A DNA stretch of 64,000 nucleotides from Dyadobacter soli (GTDB lineage Bacteria > Bacteroidota > Bacteroidia > Cytophagales > Spirosomataceae): assembly GCF_900101885.1 (NCBI RefSeq), contig NZ_FNAN01000013.1, positions 124,001 through 188,000 of the forward strand, in the 5' to 3' direction. Under the pieces are notes generated by a model. That model was not told the origin of the DNA, made no database searches, and saw nothing but the letters and a program-made list of their open reading frames with translations. Positions 8,085-16,858 of the stretch are shown here, piece by piece. Each line of letters begins with the position of its first letter. The first letter of the stretch is position 1. The position numbers were made by a program, and so were the translations under genes.

Positions 8085-8519
8085 TTATGCGGGAACGAGC
8101 CGGGTGGTAATGCCGATCCTGTTCCAAACGTTGATCGTGATGATAGCCAGGACGATTTGTGCCAGTTGCGCAGGTTCGAAAAACTGCTCCGCACGCGCGT
8201 AAGTCTCGTCCTTTACGTGGTCGCCGATCAGCGTCACCTCTTCGGTAAGTGCCAGAATGGCCCGCTCTTCCTCCGAAAAGAAAGGAGCGTCGCGCCAGGC
8301 ATTGAGGGCGTAAATGCGCTGCTCGGTTTCGCCTGCTTTACGGGCTTCTTTGGTGTGCATATCGATGCAGAATGCGCAGCCGTTGATTTGCGAAGCGCGG
8401 ATCTTGATGAGGTCCTTGTGCGTGCGGTTGAGCGGCGTGCTTTCGATGAATTTTTCGAGGCCGAGTACAGCCCTGTAACCTGCCGGTTCTGCTTTGTCGA
8501 TGTGGATTCTGGTTTGCAT
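8085..8519 (-). CDS. carboxymuconolactone decarboxylase/AhpD-like peroxidase
   Basis: A 144-residue all-helical protein of the AhpD-like fold. The catalytic motif is CAFCIDMHTKEARKAGE, which holds the CxxC pair and the following His used in peroxide reduction. The rest (LRASQINGCAF upstream, RDAPFFSEEERAILALTE downstream) matches the single-domain family that includes many uncharacterised alkylhydroperoxidases. It lies 20 bases downstream of the azoreductase gene and is almost certainly co-transcribed with it. Together they suggest a small operon that detoxifies quinones, azo compounds or peroxides. Confidence 0.9.
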   Translation of the reverse strand: MQTRIHIDKAEPAGYRAVLGLEKFIESTPLNRTHKDLIKIRASQINGCAFCIDMHTKEARKAGETEQRIYALNAWRDAPFFSEEERAILALTEEVTLIGDHVKDETYARAEQFFEPAQLAQIVLAIITINVWNRIGITTRLVPA

Positions 8520-8539
8520 TGTTATGGTATTTAAAATGG

Positions 8540-9175
8540 TTAGTTTCTGTTAATCAGTGCTTTGATTTGCTCCGTCGAATGTTCGATGGCATTCGGCAGC
8601 TCGTCGGGCGCCGTGGAGATGCCGTTGATGGAAATGATATGTATGTCGTTGATTCCCATAATATTGAACATCATTTTGAGGTACGAGCTCTGGTGGTCCA
8701 TGTGTTGGTTGTATTCGCCGTGCCCGTAACCCGCGGCGCCGGTGGCAAGCAACAGGATCAAAGTCTTGTTATGCAGCAGGCCCGCGTAAGGGTTTTGTTG
8801 GTTGGAAGGGTCGGGGCGCCAGGTTTCGTGGATCCGCATGACCTGATCGATGTACGCTTTTAACGGGCTGGGAATGGACCAGTTATACATCGGCGAGCCG
8901 ATCACGATCACATCGGCGCGCTTCAATTCAGCCACGAATGCGTCGCTGGTTTCCAGTATATGCAAATCCTCGCCGGACCTCGCGGCTGCGGGTTTGAAGG
9001 CCGCGGTAATCCATTTTTCATCGATATGAGGGACCTGTACGTTGCCTATTTCACGGAAAATAATGCTCGAATCAGGATGGCGCTGCTGCCAATGTCCGAC
9101 AAAGGCGTCGGTAAGCCCCCTGCTGTGGGATCGATGAATCCTCGCACTCGAATTAATGACCAGTAATTGTTTCAT
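8540..9175 (-). CDS. azoR: FMN-dependent NADH:quinone/azo reductase
   Basis: A 211-residue flavodoxin-like protein. The N terminus LLVINSSARIHRSHSRGLT fits the FMN phosphate loop, GSPMYNWSIPSPLKAYIDQ is the diagnostic AzoR-family motif, and LLLATGAAGYG contacts the flavin. Length fits the family (about 200). AzoR enzymes reduce quinones and azo compounds by two electrons using NADH. The gene is divergent from the MocR-type regulator at 9244, with facing promoters between them, which suggests that regulator controls it. Assignment of the exact substrate is not possible. Confidence 0.88.
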   Translation of the reverse strand: MKQLLVINSSARIHRSHSRGLTDAFVGHWQQRHPDSSIIFREIGNVQVPHIDEKWITAAFKPAAARSGEDLHILETSDAFVAELKRADVIVIGSPMYNWSIPSPLKAYIDQVMRIHETWRPDPSNQQNPYAGLLHNKTLILLLATGAAGYGHGEYNQHMDHQSSYLKMMFNIMGINDIHIISINGISTAPDELPNAIEHSTEQIKALINRN

Positions 9176-9191
9176 TTCTGTAATTTTTCTT

Positions 9192-9199
9192 CAAAAGTA
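9192..9199 (-). promoter_or_regulatory. -7 element of azoR promoter
   Basis: On the minus strand this reads TACTTTTG, an exact match to the Bacteroidetes -7 consensus TAnnTTTG, 16 bases upstream of the azoR ATG. No clear -33 TTG is seen at the usual spacing. Confidence 0.55.
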
Positions 9200-9213
9200 T
9201 CCGCTATCTGGGC

Positions 9214-9221
9214 TACATTTG
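9214..9221 (+). promoter_or_regulatory. -7 element of the MocR-type gene promoter
   Basis: TACATTTG matches TAnnTTTG exactly and lies 22 bases upstream of the ATG at 9244. It faces the azoR -7 element with 14 bases between them. No clear -33 element is seen. Confidence 0.55.
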
Positions 9222-9243
9222 AGATCCAGTTTTAACAAAACAA

Positions 9244-10719
9244 ATGGCCCAGAAGCTCCCCTATAAATCGCTCGTCCAGCTCGACCGAAATGCGTCGGCT
9301 GCGCTTTACGTGCAGGTTTGTAATGCGTTTATTGCATTGATTACCAAAGGGATATTGCAGCCTTCGGACATGCTGCCGAGCTCGCGCACGCTCGCGGAAC
9401 TGATCGGTGTGAACCGAAATACGATCAAGCTGGCCTATGAAGAGCTGGTGAGCCAGGGCTGGGCCGAGGCGGTTGAGCGTAAGGGGATATTTGTCAATTC
9501 GAAGCTTCCCACCGCTGCGTCCCGCCCGCTCCCGGATGCGCACCTGGGCCCGCACGAGGCGTTTGTCTGGCACAACCGGTTCCGGAATGCGTTGCCGAGC
9601 AAGGACCTGCAAAAGGCCGGATTAGCGATCGATGACGGCTTTCCTGATGTGCGGCTCGCCCCGATAGACCACCTCATGCGTGAGTACCGAAGCCTTTCCA
9701 GGAAGTTTTATGGTAAAAATTTCTTGCGCTACGGTAGCTCGGCGGGCTCCGAACGCCTTCGCATTTCCATTACCAACTACCTTTCTAACACGCGCGGGCT
9801 AACCGTTTCGCCTGAAAACGTGCTGATTACCAAGGGCAGCCAGATGGGCATTTACCTCGCCGCGCATCTGCTCCTGGGCGCAGGCGACACCATCGCGACG
9901 GGCATTTCGAATTACTTGCTGGCCGACGAGACTTTTCGGGAGGCGGGCGGAAACATCCTGCGCATCCCCGTGGACGCGTGCGGCATGGACATCGACTACC
10001 TGGAAAAGGCGCTGGCGACAACATCCATTAAAGCGGTGTACATCATCCCACACCACCACCTGCCTACGACCGTCACACTCAGCAGCGAGCGCCGGTTAAA
10101 ATTGCTGGACCTTGCCAAAACGCACCGGTTCGCTATCATCGAGGACGATTATGACTTTGATTTTCACTATGATAACAAGCCCTACCTGCCGCTCGCGAGC
10201 ATCGATCACAACCAGAATGTGATCTACATCGGCTCCATTTCCAAGACTTTCGCGCCTGCATTGCGCATTGGGTTTATGGTGGGCTCTACCGAATTTGTCC
10301 GGGCCGCGGCGTCATTGCGGGAGCTGATCGACCGGCAGGGCGATACGCTGATGGAAGAGGCGTTTTCGGTGATGTTCGATAATGGGGAAGTTGACAGGCA
10401 TTTCAGGAAATCGCTTAAAATCTACAAGGAGCGCCGGGATTTGTTTTGCGACATACTGGCGTCCGATTTCGAAGAAGAAATCAGTTTCAATGTGCCCGAA
10501 GGCGGTTTGGGTATCTGGACGACCTTTTCGCCCGATATTAATCTGCACAAAATGTCTCACGAAGCCGGGAGAAAGGGGCTTTACATCGATGACGGTGATT
10601 TTTACAAAAACGAAAGCTACGCTACCAATGCATTGCGGATGGGTTTTGCCTCGCTGAACGAAGCGGAGATCCTGAAAGCGTTGAAAACTTTGAAGGAGGT
10701 TTTGCCCAATGCGCGTTAG
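9244..10719 (+). CDS. MocR/PdxR-type GntR regulator with aminotransferase domain
   Basis: A 491-residue fusion. Residues about 10-80 form a GntR winged helix (PSSRTLAELIGVNRNTIKLA, then YEELVSQGW), and the remainder is a fold-type I aminotransferase domain with the PLP lysine K334 in YIGSISKTFAPALRIG and EDDYDFDFHYDN upstream. Such proteins use PLP or an amino-substrate adduct as effector; PdxR, GabR and TauR are examples. No vitamin B6, GABA or taurine gene is adjacent, so the effector is open. The divergent azoR gene is the natural target. There is no sign of truncation. Confidence 0.9.
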   Translation: MAQKLPYKSLVQLDRNASAALYVQVCNAFIALITKGILQPSDMLPSSRTLAELIGVNRNTIKLAYEELVSQGWAEAVERKGIFVNSKLPTAASRPLPDAHLGPHEAFVWHNRFRNALPSKDLQKAGLAIDDGFPDVRLAPIDHLMREYRSLSRKFYGKNFLRYGSSAGSERLRISITNYLSNTRGLTVSPENVLITKGSQMGIYLAAHLLLGAGDTIATGISNYLLADETFREAGGNILRIPVDACGMDIDYLEKALATTSIKAVYIIPHHHLPTTVTLSSERRLKLLDLAKTHRFAIIEDDYDFDFHYDNKPYLPLASIDHNQNVIYIGSISKTFAPALRIGFMVGSTEFVRAAASLRELIDRQGDTLMEEAFSVMFDNGEVDRHFRKSLKIYKERRDLFCDILASDFEEEISFNVPEGGLGIWTTFSPDINLHKMSHEAGRKGLYIDDGDFYKNESYATNALRMGFASLNEAEILKALKTLKEVLPNAR

Positions 10720-10821
10720 CATTTTCGTGTGATAATAGTGGCTCGTTGGGCCATTGCTTTTTTCAATGCTGGTACGTTTCCGCTCATTCTCAGCCCTATA
10801 CTTTTGCTGAAAAACAGGTAT

Positions 10822-11259
10822 ATGGAAGATCAATTTGAAATCAGGATTGTAAAGACAGCGCTCGAAATTGCGCAATGCTGGGACGTGGCTTCGCTGCTGC
10901 GGCCGCATTTGGAACAGGAAAAATGGGTGCCAATGGTGACTGAAATGATGCAGAACGAAAAGTATTTCATCGCAGGTATTTTCGACGAAGGTCGTTGTGT
11001 GGCCTTTGCCGGTAGCCGCTTTATGACCTCGCTGCATACCGGCAGCATTATCTACATCGACGACCTCTGCACGCTCGATGCATACCGGGGAAAAGGTCTT
11101 GCTAGCCGGCTGCTCGATCACGTCCGCGAAATTGCGAAACTCAACAAGCAGGACGCATTGGTACTCGATACCGATTTTACCAATAATACCGCCCAAAAAG
11201 TGTATCTCAAACACGGTTTCAAGCTCGCGGCGCTGCATTTGGCCAGTTCGTTAATTTGA
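10822..11259 (+). CDS. GNAT-family N-acetyltransferase
   Basis: A 145-residue acetyltransferase. The acetyl-CoA loop is YRGKGLASRLL, preceded by IYIDDLCTLD (beta-4) and followed by LDTDFTNNTAQKVYLKHGF, a standard motif-B region. The ATG at 10822 is chosen because the family begins near MEDQFEIRIVK; the longer frame from 10729 encodes an unlikely hydrophobic extension. Substrate is unknown. It is 102 bases downstream of the MocR-type gene and in the same direction, possibly co-transcribed. Confidence 0.85.
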   Translation: MEDQFEIRIVKTALEIAQCWDVASLLRPHLEQEKWVPMVTEMMQNEKYFIAGIFDEGRCVAFAGSRFMTSLHTGSIIYIDDLCTLDAYRGKGLASRLLDHVREIAKLNKQDALVLDTDFTNNTAQKVYLKHGFKLAALHLASSLI

Positions 11260-11373
11260 AATGGTAAACTTCCAATTAAATCCAGCCGAGAGCGGTACGA
11301 GATGCGGTGCAGGGTGTGAAGGATAGTATCACAATCACCCATAAAAGTAATAGCAACCGCCGCCCGTGGCCTG

Positions 11374-11381
11374 TACTTTTG
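11374..11381 (+). promoter_or_regulatory. -7 element upstream of the hisD-like gene
   Basis: TACTTTTG is an exact TAnnTTTG match 31 bases before the ATG at 11413. No TTG is present at the ideal -33 position. It gives the dehydrogenase its own promoter, separate from the GNAT gene. Confidence 0.5.
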
Positions 11382-11412
11382 AAATATTAAAATAAACAGG
11401 TTCAAAAGGATT

Positions 11413-12705
11413 ATGGCAACAATCATTAAACCGGGAAAAAGTGCCGCTGAACAACACGAGGCTGACGAAAAAGTACGTGCCGTCGTGAGCGAAGTCATTA
11501 AAGATATTACACTAAACGGCGACGCGGCTGTCCGGAAATACTCCGAGAAATTCGATAACTGGTCGCCGGAATCGTTCCGGTTGAGCGATGAAGAGATCCG
11601 TTCGATCATCGCTACTGTTCCGCAGCAGGTGATAGACGACATTGCGTTCGCACAGCAGCAGATCCGGTTTTTTGCCCAAAAACAACGGGAGTCGATTCGT
11701 GATATCGAAGTGGAGACGCTCCCGGGGGTGATTTTGGGACATAAGAACATTCCCGTCAATAGCGCGGGCTGCTACATTCCCGGCGGCCGCTACCCGATGG
11801 TAGCCTCGGCGCATATGAGCATTCTCACGGCCAAGGTAGCGGGTGTGAAGCGGGTGATTGCCTGCACGCCGCCGATTAAAGGACAAATGCCTGCGGCGAC
11901 GATCGCGGCGATGCATATGGCGGGCGCCGATGAAATCTACCTGCTCGGCGGCATGCAAGCGATGGTAGCAATGGCTTTGGGTACCGAAACCATCGAGCCT
12001 GTGGATATGATCGTCGGGCCGGGTAATGCTTATGTGGCGGAGGCGAAACGGCAGCTTTACGGCCGCGTCGGTATCGATCTGTTTGCCGGGCCAACGGAAA
12101 TACTCGTGATCGCCGACGAAACCGCCGACGCCGAAATGGTTGCCTGCGACCTGCTTGGCCAGGCCGAACACGGGCCGACTTCACCCGGCGCATTGATCAC
12201 CACTTCCGAAGAATTGGCCTACGAAACACTGAGAGAGATCGACCGGCAACTCGAAACATTACCGACTGCCGACATTGCCAGCGTGGCCTGGCGGGATAAC
12301 GGCAGCATTATCCTCGTTGCCGACGAGGCGGAAGCCCTCGCGGAGGCGGACAAGCTCGCGTACGAGCACGTGGAGGTGCTCACGCGCGACCCCGATTATT
12401 TCCTCCAAAATATGACCAATTACGGTGCATTGTTCCTGGGCCCTGAAACCAATGTGGCATACGGCGACAAGGTGATCGGTACCAACCATACGCTTCCGAC
12501 CCACGGAGCGGCCCGGTATACAGGCGGCTTGTGGGTCGGAAAGTTTCTGAAAAACTGTACGTATCAGCGCTGCACGCCCGAAGCGAGCGTGGTCATTGGC
12601 GAGTATGGCATGCGTTTGTGCGAAATCGAAGGATTTATGGGGCACAAAGAACAGGCTGCATTGCGGGTAAGGCGCTACAAGAATGCCGCTATTCCGCAAT
12701 CCTGA
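11413..12705 (+). CDS. histidinol dehydrogenase family protein (HisD paralogue)
   Basis: A 430-residue zinc- and NAD-dependent alcohol dehydrogenase of the HisD family. Landmarks are AGCYIPGGRYPMVASAHM, GPGNAYVAEAKRQLYG, the zinc ligands Q250 and H253 in GQAEHGPTSPG, GTNHTLPTHG, and GHKEQAA near the C terminus. HisD proper usually has AEHDP at the zinc site; EHGPTSPG is the form I associate with HisD paralogues acting on other diols, such as sulfopropanediol dehydrogenases. There is no other histidine gene nearby and it has its own promoter, so true histidine synthesis is unlikely. Its last 17 bases overlap the convergent GH127 gene. Confidence 0.85.
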   Translation: MATIIKPGKSAAEQHEADEKVRAVVSEVIKDITLNGDAAVRKYSEKFDNWSPESFRLSDEEIRSIIATVPQQVIDDIAFAQQQIRFFAQKQRESIRDIEVETLPGVILGHKNIPVNSAGCYIPGGRYPMVASAHMSILTAKVAGVKRVIACTPPIKGQMPAATIAAMHMAGADEIYLLGGMQAMVAMALGTETIEPVDMIVGPGNAYVAEAKRQLYGRVGIDLFAGPTEILVIADETADAEMVACDLLGQAEHGPTSPGALITTSEELAYETLREIDRQLETLPTADIASVAWRDNGSIILVADEAEALAEADKLAYEHVEVLTRDPDYFLQNMTNYGALFLGPETNVAYGDKVIGTNHTLPTHGAARYTGGLWVGKFLKNCTYQRCTPEASVVIGEYGMRLCEIEGFMGHKEQAALRVRRYKNAAIPQS

Positions 12706-14674
12706 TACTTTTCATCTTCACAGGCAGCCAAACCTGCATCGGGCCGCGGCCGCGGTTGGCCCAGGTGTAATACGGAATCGCGGTCACGGTCTGCGGTTCC
12801 GGTTTTACGTTCAGGCCGTCGGGCGTAGCTTTTACAATTTGCAGATTGGCCTGGATCGCTACTACCGGTTCATTCAGGATCTGGCTGGTTTTGGTATTAA
12901 ATGAAGGGTTTTCAGGCACGAGCAGGTTCCATACTTCTCCTGCATTATCGGCGCCTTCCACGCAATACACGAGCGGGCCGCGTTGCAATGCGATGCGGTC
13001 GGCATCGGCCTTCACTTCCTTGCGTGCTTTGATTTGCCGTACTTCCATCGGTAGTTTTACCTCGACTTCGTCGCCGTTCTGCCATGTACGGTCGATGACG
13101 GCATAGCCTTTTTCGGTCTTGTACTCCACCGGTTTGCCATTGAGCAGTATTTCGATTTTGGCATTATTAGCGGAGGCGAAGTTGTATAATTCTCCGGGAA
13201 CCGGCGTGTTCGCAGCCCAGCCGGGAATGCGCACGTTCAATGCATATTTGGCCTTTTGTGCAGGCGTTACCTTAATTTTTACATTGCCTTCCCAGGGATA
13301 ATTCGTCGTCACCTGCAGCGGTACCACCGTTTTGCCTATTTGAAAACTGGTATTGCTGGCCACAAACAGGTTTACCCATATCTTACCCTCCGATTTACCA
13401 TAAATATAATCCCCCACCGAAGCCACCAGCCGCGCGATGTTCGAAGGGCAGCAAGCCGTCCCGAACCAGGCGCTGCGGGCATTGTTACCCATCGATGAAA
13501 GCGGATTTCCGTAAAAGAAAGTGTCGCCATTGAGGCTCAGGCCGTCTAATGCGCCGTTGTAGAGGCTACGTTCCAGGACATCGATGTATTTGGCGTCGCC
13601 GGTGAGGGCATTCATGCGCTGGTTCCAGAATACCATGCCCACGGATGCACAGGTTTCGCTGTATGCGGCGCCGTTGGGTAAGTCGTAGTCGTCGGTGAAT
13701 CCCTCGTTATGGCCGGAGGAACCGATTCCGCCGGTGAGGTACATATTGCGGTAGACCACGTCTTCCCACACGGCCGTCATGGCATTCATATAACCGGGGT
13801 CCTGCGTGACGGACGCCACGTCGGCCGCGCCCGTGTACTGGTACATCGCGCGCACGGCATGGCCGGTGATCTCTTTCTGCTGCTTCACGGGCACATCGTC
13901 CTGGCAGTATTTAGGGTCTTTCCATTCGTCCCAAATCTTGCCTTTGCCGTATCCGTGGCCGCGCTGGTCTAGGAACCAGTCAGCGAGTTTCAAATAGCGG
14001 TCTTCCTTGGTGAGATGGTACATTTTCATTAAAGCCAGCTCGATTTCCTGGTGGCCCGACACCCACGGCCGGTTCGCGACGCGGAAGGTGTTGTCGATAT
14101 GGTCGGCGAAGCGGATAGCCACGTCGAGCAGTTTGCGCTTGCCGGTGGTGTTGTAATAAGCCACCGCTGCCTCCATCAAATGCCCCGCACAATAATCCTC
14201 GTGCTTTTCCATATCGGTCCAGCGCTGTTTGAGGTCGGTCAATGTGTAGTAGGTGTTCAGATAGCCGTCCGGCTGCTGGGCGGCGGCTATTTTGTCGATC
14301 CATTCGTCGGCTTTCTTTTCCAATGCGGCATCCGGGCGGTTTTTCAGCGAGTAGGCGATGGCCTCGATGGCTTTGTACACATCGCTGTCGTCGTAGTAAA
14401 TGCCTTCGTGCTTCTCGCCCTGCTTGCGGGCCACTTTTTCGAAGTTGCGAATGCGGCCGGATTTTTCTTCGGTTTGAATGATACACGCATTCAGCGTCGC
14501 CGTCGCCACTTTTTCCTGCTTGGGTTTCCAGAAAGCGTCCGTAATGTTCACTTGCGAGAACTGGACAGGCTGAATGCGCTGCTGGGCATTAGCCTGGAAT
14601 GGCGTCGCCTGTATGCACCACACGAGCGCGGCGCTCACGTATATTTTAGGGGTCAGTTTCATTTCAAAGTTCAT
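12689..14674 (-). CDS. GH127 beta-L-arabinofuranosidase, secreted
   Basis: A 661-residue enzyme with a signal peptide ending near FQANA. It has the GH127 (DUF1680) alpha/alpha barrel with QQPDGYLNTYY and HEDYCAGHL. The zinc and catalytic residues of the family are all visible: E340 and C342 in YSETCASV, C408 and C409 in GTACCPSN, plus the acid/base candidate E324 in GHNEGF. In characterised members a cysteine acts as nucleophile on beta-L-arabinofuranosides. It is the last gene of the PUL, 15 bases after a second DUF1680 gene. An alternative ATG four codons in gives a cleaner signal peptide (MKLTPKIYVS). Confidence 0.9.
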   Translation of the reverse strand: MNFEMKLTPKIYVSAALVWCIQATPFQANAQQRIQPVQFSQVNITDAFWKPKQEKVATATLNACIIQTEEKSGRIRNFEKVARKQGEKHEGIYYDDSDVYKAIEAIAYSLKNRPDAALEKKADEWIDKIAAAQQPDGYLNTYYTLTDLKQRWTDMEKHEDYCAGHLMEAAVAYYNTTGKRKLLDVAIRFADHIDNTFRVANRPWVSGHQEIELALMKMYHLTKEDRYLKLADWFLDQRGHGYGKGKIWDEWKDPKYCQDDVPVKQQKEITGHAVRAMYQYTGAADVASVTQDPGYMNAMTAVWEDVVYRNMYLTGGIGSSGHNEGFTDDYDLPNGAAYSETCASVGMVFWNQRMNALTGDAKYIDVLERSLYNGALDGLSLNGDTFFYGNPLSSMGNNARSAWFGTACCPSNIARLVASVGDYIYGKSEGKIWVNLFVASNTSFQIGKTVVPLQVTTNYPWEGNVKIKVTPAQKAKYALNVRIPGWAANTPVPGELYNFASANNAKIEILLNGKPVEYKTEKGYAVIDRTWQNGDEVEVKLPMEVRQIKARKEVKADADRIALQRGPLVYCVEGADNAGEVWNLLVPENPSFNTKTSQILNEPVVAIQANLQIVKATPDGLNVKPEPQTVTAIPYYTWANRGRGPMQVWLPVKMKSIRIAE

Positions 14675-14689
14675 TTTAAACTAAAAATC

Positions 14690-16702
14690 CTACTTCTTCT
14701 TGTGTACCAATGGAAACTGCGAAATGCGCAGGTTGGTACAGCCGTACGGTATCAGCACAATGTCTTCTTCCTTGTCTTCGGTTTCCAATTGATAAGTCAT
14801 ACTGTAAGGAATCGGGCCGGCCATTTCATTGTACAATCCCCATGACGGAATGCGCCGGGCTTTGGTTTTGATCTGCAATGGGGCATTCTCAGGGTTCCAG
14901 GGGTAGTTGGAAACCGGTTTCGACACTTCCCATTTGTATTGCTCTTCGAGTTTGGCGTCCGGCGTGAGGATCAGGCCGTAATTCCAGGGTGTAGTCGGGC
15001 GTACTTCGGTGTAGGAGGTGCCGTAGTCGATCGGGTCTTTGTCGTTTTTTACCAATTTCGAAGTTTCACCTACTTTCAAAGCATAGGTAAGCGGCCCGCG
15101 CTCGACGGAAATGGAGTTTTCGACCCAGGTGTTTTTGAAAATGTGCATCGGTAGAGTCAGTTCCACGACGTCACCTTTTTCCCACTCGCGGGTCAGTTTC
15201 ACGACCTGGTTACCGTCCGGTTCGAGCCAGGTTTTGCCATTTACCTTAATTACACCCTTTTTACACCAGGCCGGAATGCGCAAATGGAACGGGAATACCG
15301 CTTTGGCAGAGGGGTTCAGGGTAAATTTAATGGTTTCTTCAAAAGGGTAGGACGTCTCTTCTTTCACCGCTACATTGATACCGCCTGCTAATTTAATAGT
15401 CGCTTCACTGGCGGAGTAGGCCAATGCGGCAATGCCCTTATCGGCCGTCGCGTACCAGAGGTTTTGAACAAATTTTGGCCAGCCCTGGTGCATATTGGAA
15501 GTACAGCACGGGTAACCGGTGAGCAGGCCCATGCACACGTCGGTACCGCCGTGGTTCACGTCGAAATTGCGGTGGTGGCGGGTCATCATCACCTGGTTGG
15601 CCTGCTGGAAATACTGGCGGGTCATGAAATCGTCGGAATGCTGGGTCGGCAACGCGTTGAATGCTACTTTTTCCAACATATCGGCATAGCCCACGTCGCC
15701 GGTGATTTCGAGGATGCTTTCCAATGAAAACATCATTTCCACGGCCGAGCAGAGTTCGGAGCCCTGGGTAGGGTCGTTGCCGTGCAATGCTTCGTCGCCG
15801 CCGTAGAGGCCGTGCGCCATGCCGTTGAACTTGCGGATGTCGGCAAACCCTTTTTTGGTAGCGTCGAGGTATTTCTGTTCAGGATGGTGCTGGTAATAGG
15901 TCAGGGGCGCCTTAATGCCCTGTGCGAGGTTTACGCAGTGAATGCTGCCGCGGGTCGAGAGCAGGTCCGTGTTCAGGAATGCGTTGGTGTAATCGAAAGT
16001 TTGCAGGTGAATGAGGTTGCCGAGGTCGAGCAGGAACTTGTCGCCGGTGATATTGTAGAGCCAATATACCACCGCCAGGTTATCGGCCCCACGGTACCTG
16101 GCCCAGAATGTCCAGTTATCGAGCGGTTTCGAGGGCAATTCTTTCAATTGGTATTTGAAATAATTGGTCATTAAAGTGAGCACGCGCTGGTCGCCGGTGG
16201 CGGAGTAGTATTGCTTTAATATTTTGAGCATCACCATTTTGGGCCACCAGTCGCGGCTGTTGTCGCGCTGCACGCCGGGCTCGTGTCCGTAGTCTTTCGA
16301 CGGGCCGAAATAGCCGTCGGGCTGCTGGCTGGCGATGGCCCATTCCACCCAGGGTTTGGTTTTGGCGATGAGCTCCTTGTCGTCGAGGATGTAGGCGAGG
16401 GGGAGCAGGCCATCGATCCAGTAGGGGCCGCGTTCCCATTGGTCGCCGTCGCCGCCGAGCCAGCCGTTGCGCTTGCCCATTACCAGCGGGTACAGTTCGT
16501 CCAGCTTGCCGGTGGAGCCGTTTTTCTGGCGGACGAGCATTTCTTTAAGCCAGCCCTGCGGCTTGATGGCGCCTAACGGGAGCTCGCTGTACGGGTTGCT
16601 TCTAAGCGGCGCTTTGGCGGGGGTGTAGGTTACGTCCTTGGCAGGTTGGGCATTGGCATGCAGGGTAATGAGCAGGGCCGTTGAGAACAGGAGTTTTTTC
16701 AT
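14690..16702 (-). CDS. GH127/GH146-like (DUF1680) glycosidase, secreted
   Basis: A 670-residue protein with a signal peptide (LLITLHANAQ) and the DUF1680 barrel: QQPDGYFGPSKDYG, a zinc site with E316 and C318 in GSELCSAVEMM, and the C399-C400 pair in GYPCCTSNMHQ. It is clearly related to the next gene but divergent, so the two probably cut different arabinofuranose linkages or positions. GH127 and GH146 are the known arabinofuranosidase families of this fold; which one applies cannot be settled by eye. Its start is preceded by a run of 10-bp tandem repeats, so its expression may differ from the upstream PUL genes. Confidence 0.85.
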   Translation of the reverse strand: MKKLLFSTALLITLHANAQPAKDVTYTPAKAPLRSNPYSELPLGAIKPQGWLKEMLVRQKNGSTGKLDELYPLVMGKRNGWLGGDGDQWERGPYWIDGLLPLAYILDDKELIAKTKPWVEWAIASQQPDGYFGPSKDYGHEPGVQRDNSRDWWPKMVMLKILKQYYSATGDQRVLTLMTNYFKYQLKELPSKPLDNWTFWARYRGADNLAVVYWLYNITGDKFLLDLGNLIHLQTFDYTNAFLNTDLLSTRGSIHCVNLAQGIKAPLTYYQHHPEQKYLDATKKGFADIRKFNGMAHGLYGGDEALHGNDPTQGSELCSAVEMMFSLESILEITGDVGYADMLEKVAFNALPTQHSDDFMTRQYFQQANQVMMTRHHRNFDVNHGGTDVCMGLLTGYPCCTSNMHQGWPKFVQNLWYATADKGIAALAYSASEATIKLAGGINVAVKEETSYPFEETIKFTLNPSAKAVFPFHLRIPAWCKKGVIKVNGKTWLEPDGNQVVKLTREWEKGDVVELTLPMHIFKNTWVENSISVERGPLTYALKVGETSKLVKNDKDPIDYGTSYTEVRPTTPWNYGLILTPDAKLEEQYKWEVSKPVSNYPWNPENAPLQIKTKARRIPSWGLYNEMAGPIPYSMTYQLETEDKEEDIVLIPYGCTNLRISQFPLVHKKK

Positions 16703-16713
16703 TGGTCGGTTTT

Positions 16714-16793
16714 AGTTGGGTGTTGTCGGGTGTTGTTGGGTGTTGTTGGGTGTTGTCAGGTATGGTCAGGTGTTGTCAGGTGTTGTCGGGTGT
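16714..16793. repeat. 10-bp tandem repeat array upstream of the DUF1680 gene
   Basis: Seven full copies and two partial ones of TGTTGTYRGG run without a break, one copy altered to TATGGTCAGG. The array begins 12 bases upstream of the start codon at 16702 and sits in the only sizeable gap (156 bases) between the glycosidase genes of the PUL. The unit is one helical turn long and is not a multiple of three. Confidence 0.9.
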
Positions 16794-16806
16794 ATTGATC
16801 AAAAAA

Positions 16807-16843
16807 TCGGCGGCCGACGATCGGCGGTCGGTGGTCGGCGGTC
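16807..16843. repeat. GTCGGCGG-type short repeat array
   Basis: Imperfect iterations of TCGGCGG/GTCGGCG next to the 10-bp array. The same motif family occurs at 24849-24912, 39201-39235 and 39354-39402, always between genes. Confidence 0.6.
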
Positions 16844-16858
16844 CATGGTCAGGCTTTG

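Noticed and set aside
11413..12705. Histidine biosynthesis operon
   Set aside because: No other his gene is nearby and the zinc-site motif differs from HisD.
16714..16843. CRISPR array from the short repeats
   Set aside because: The repeats are contiguous 10-mers with no spacers of constant length, and there is no cas gene.
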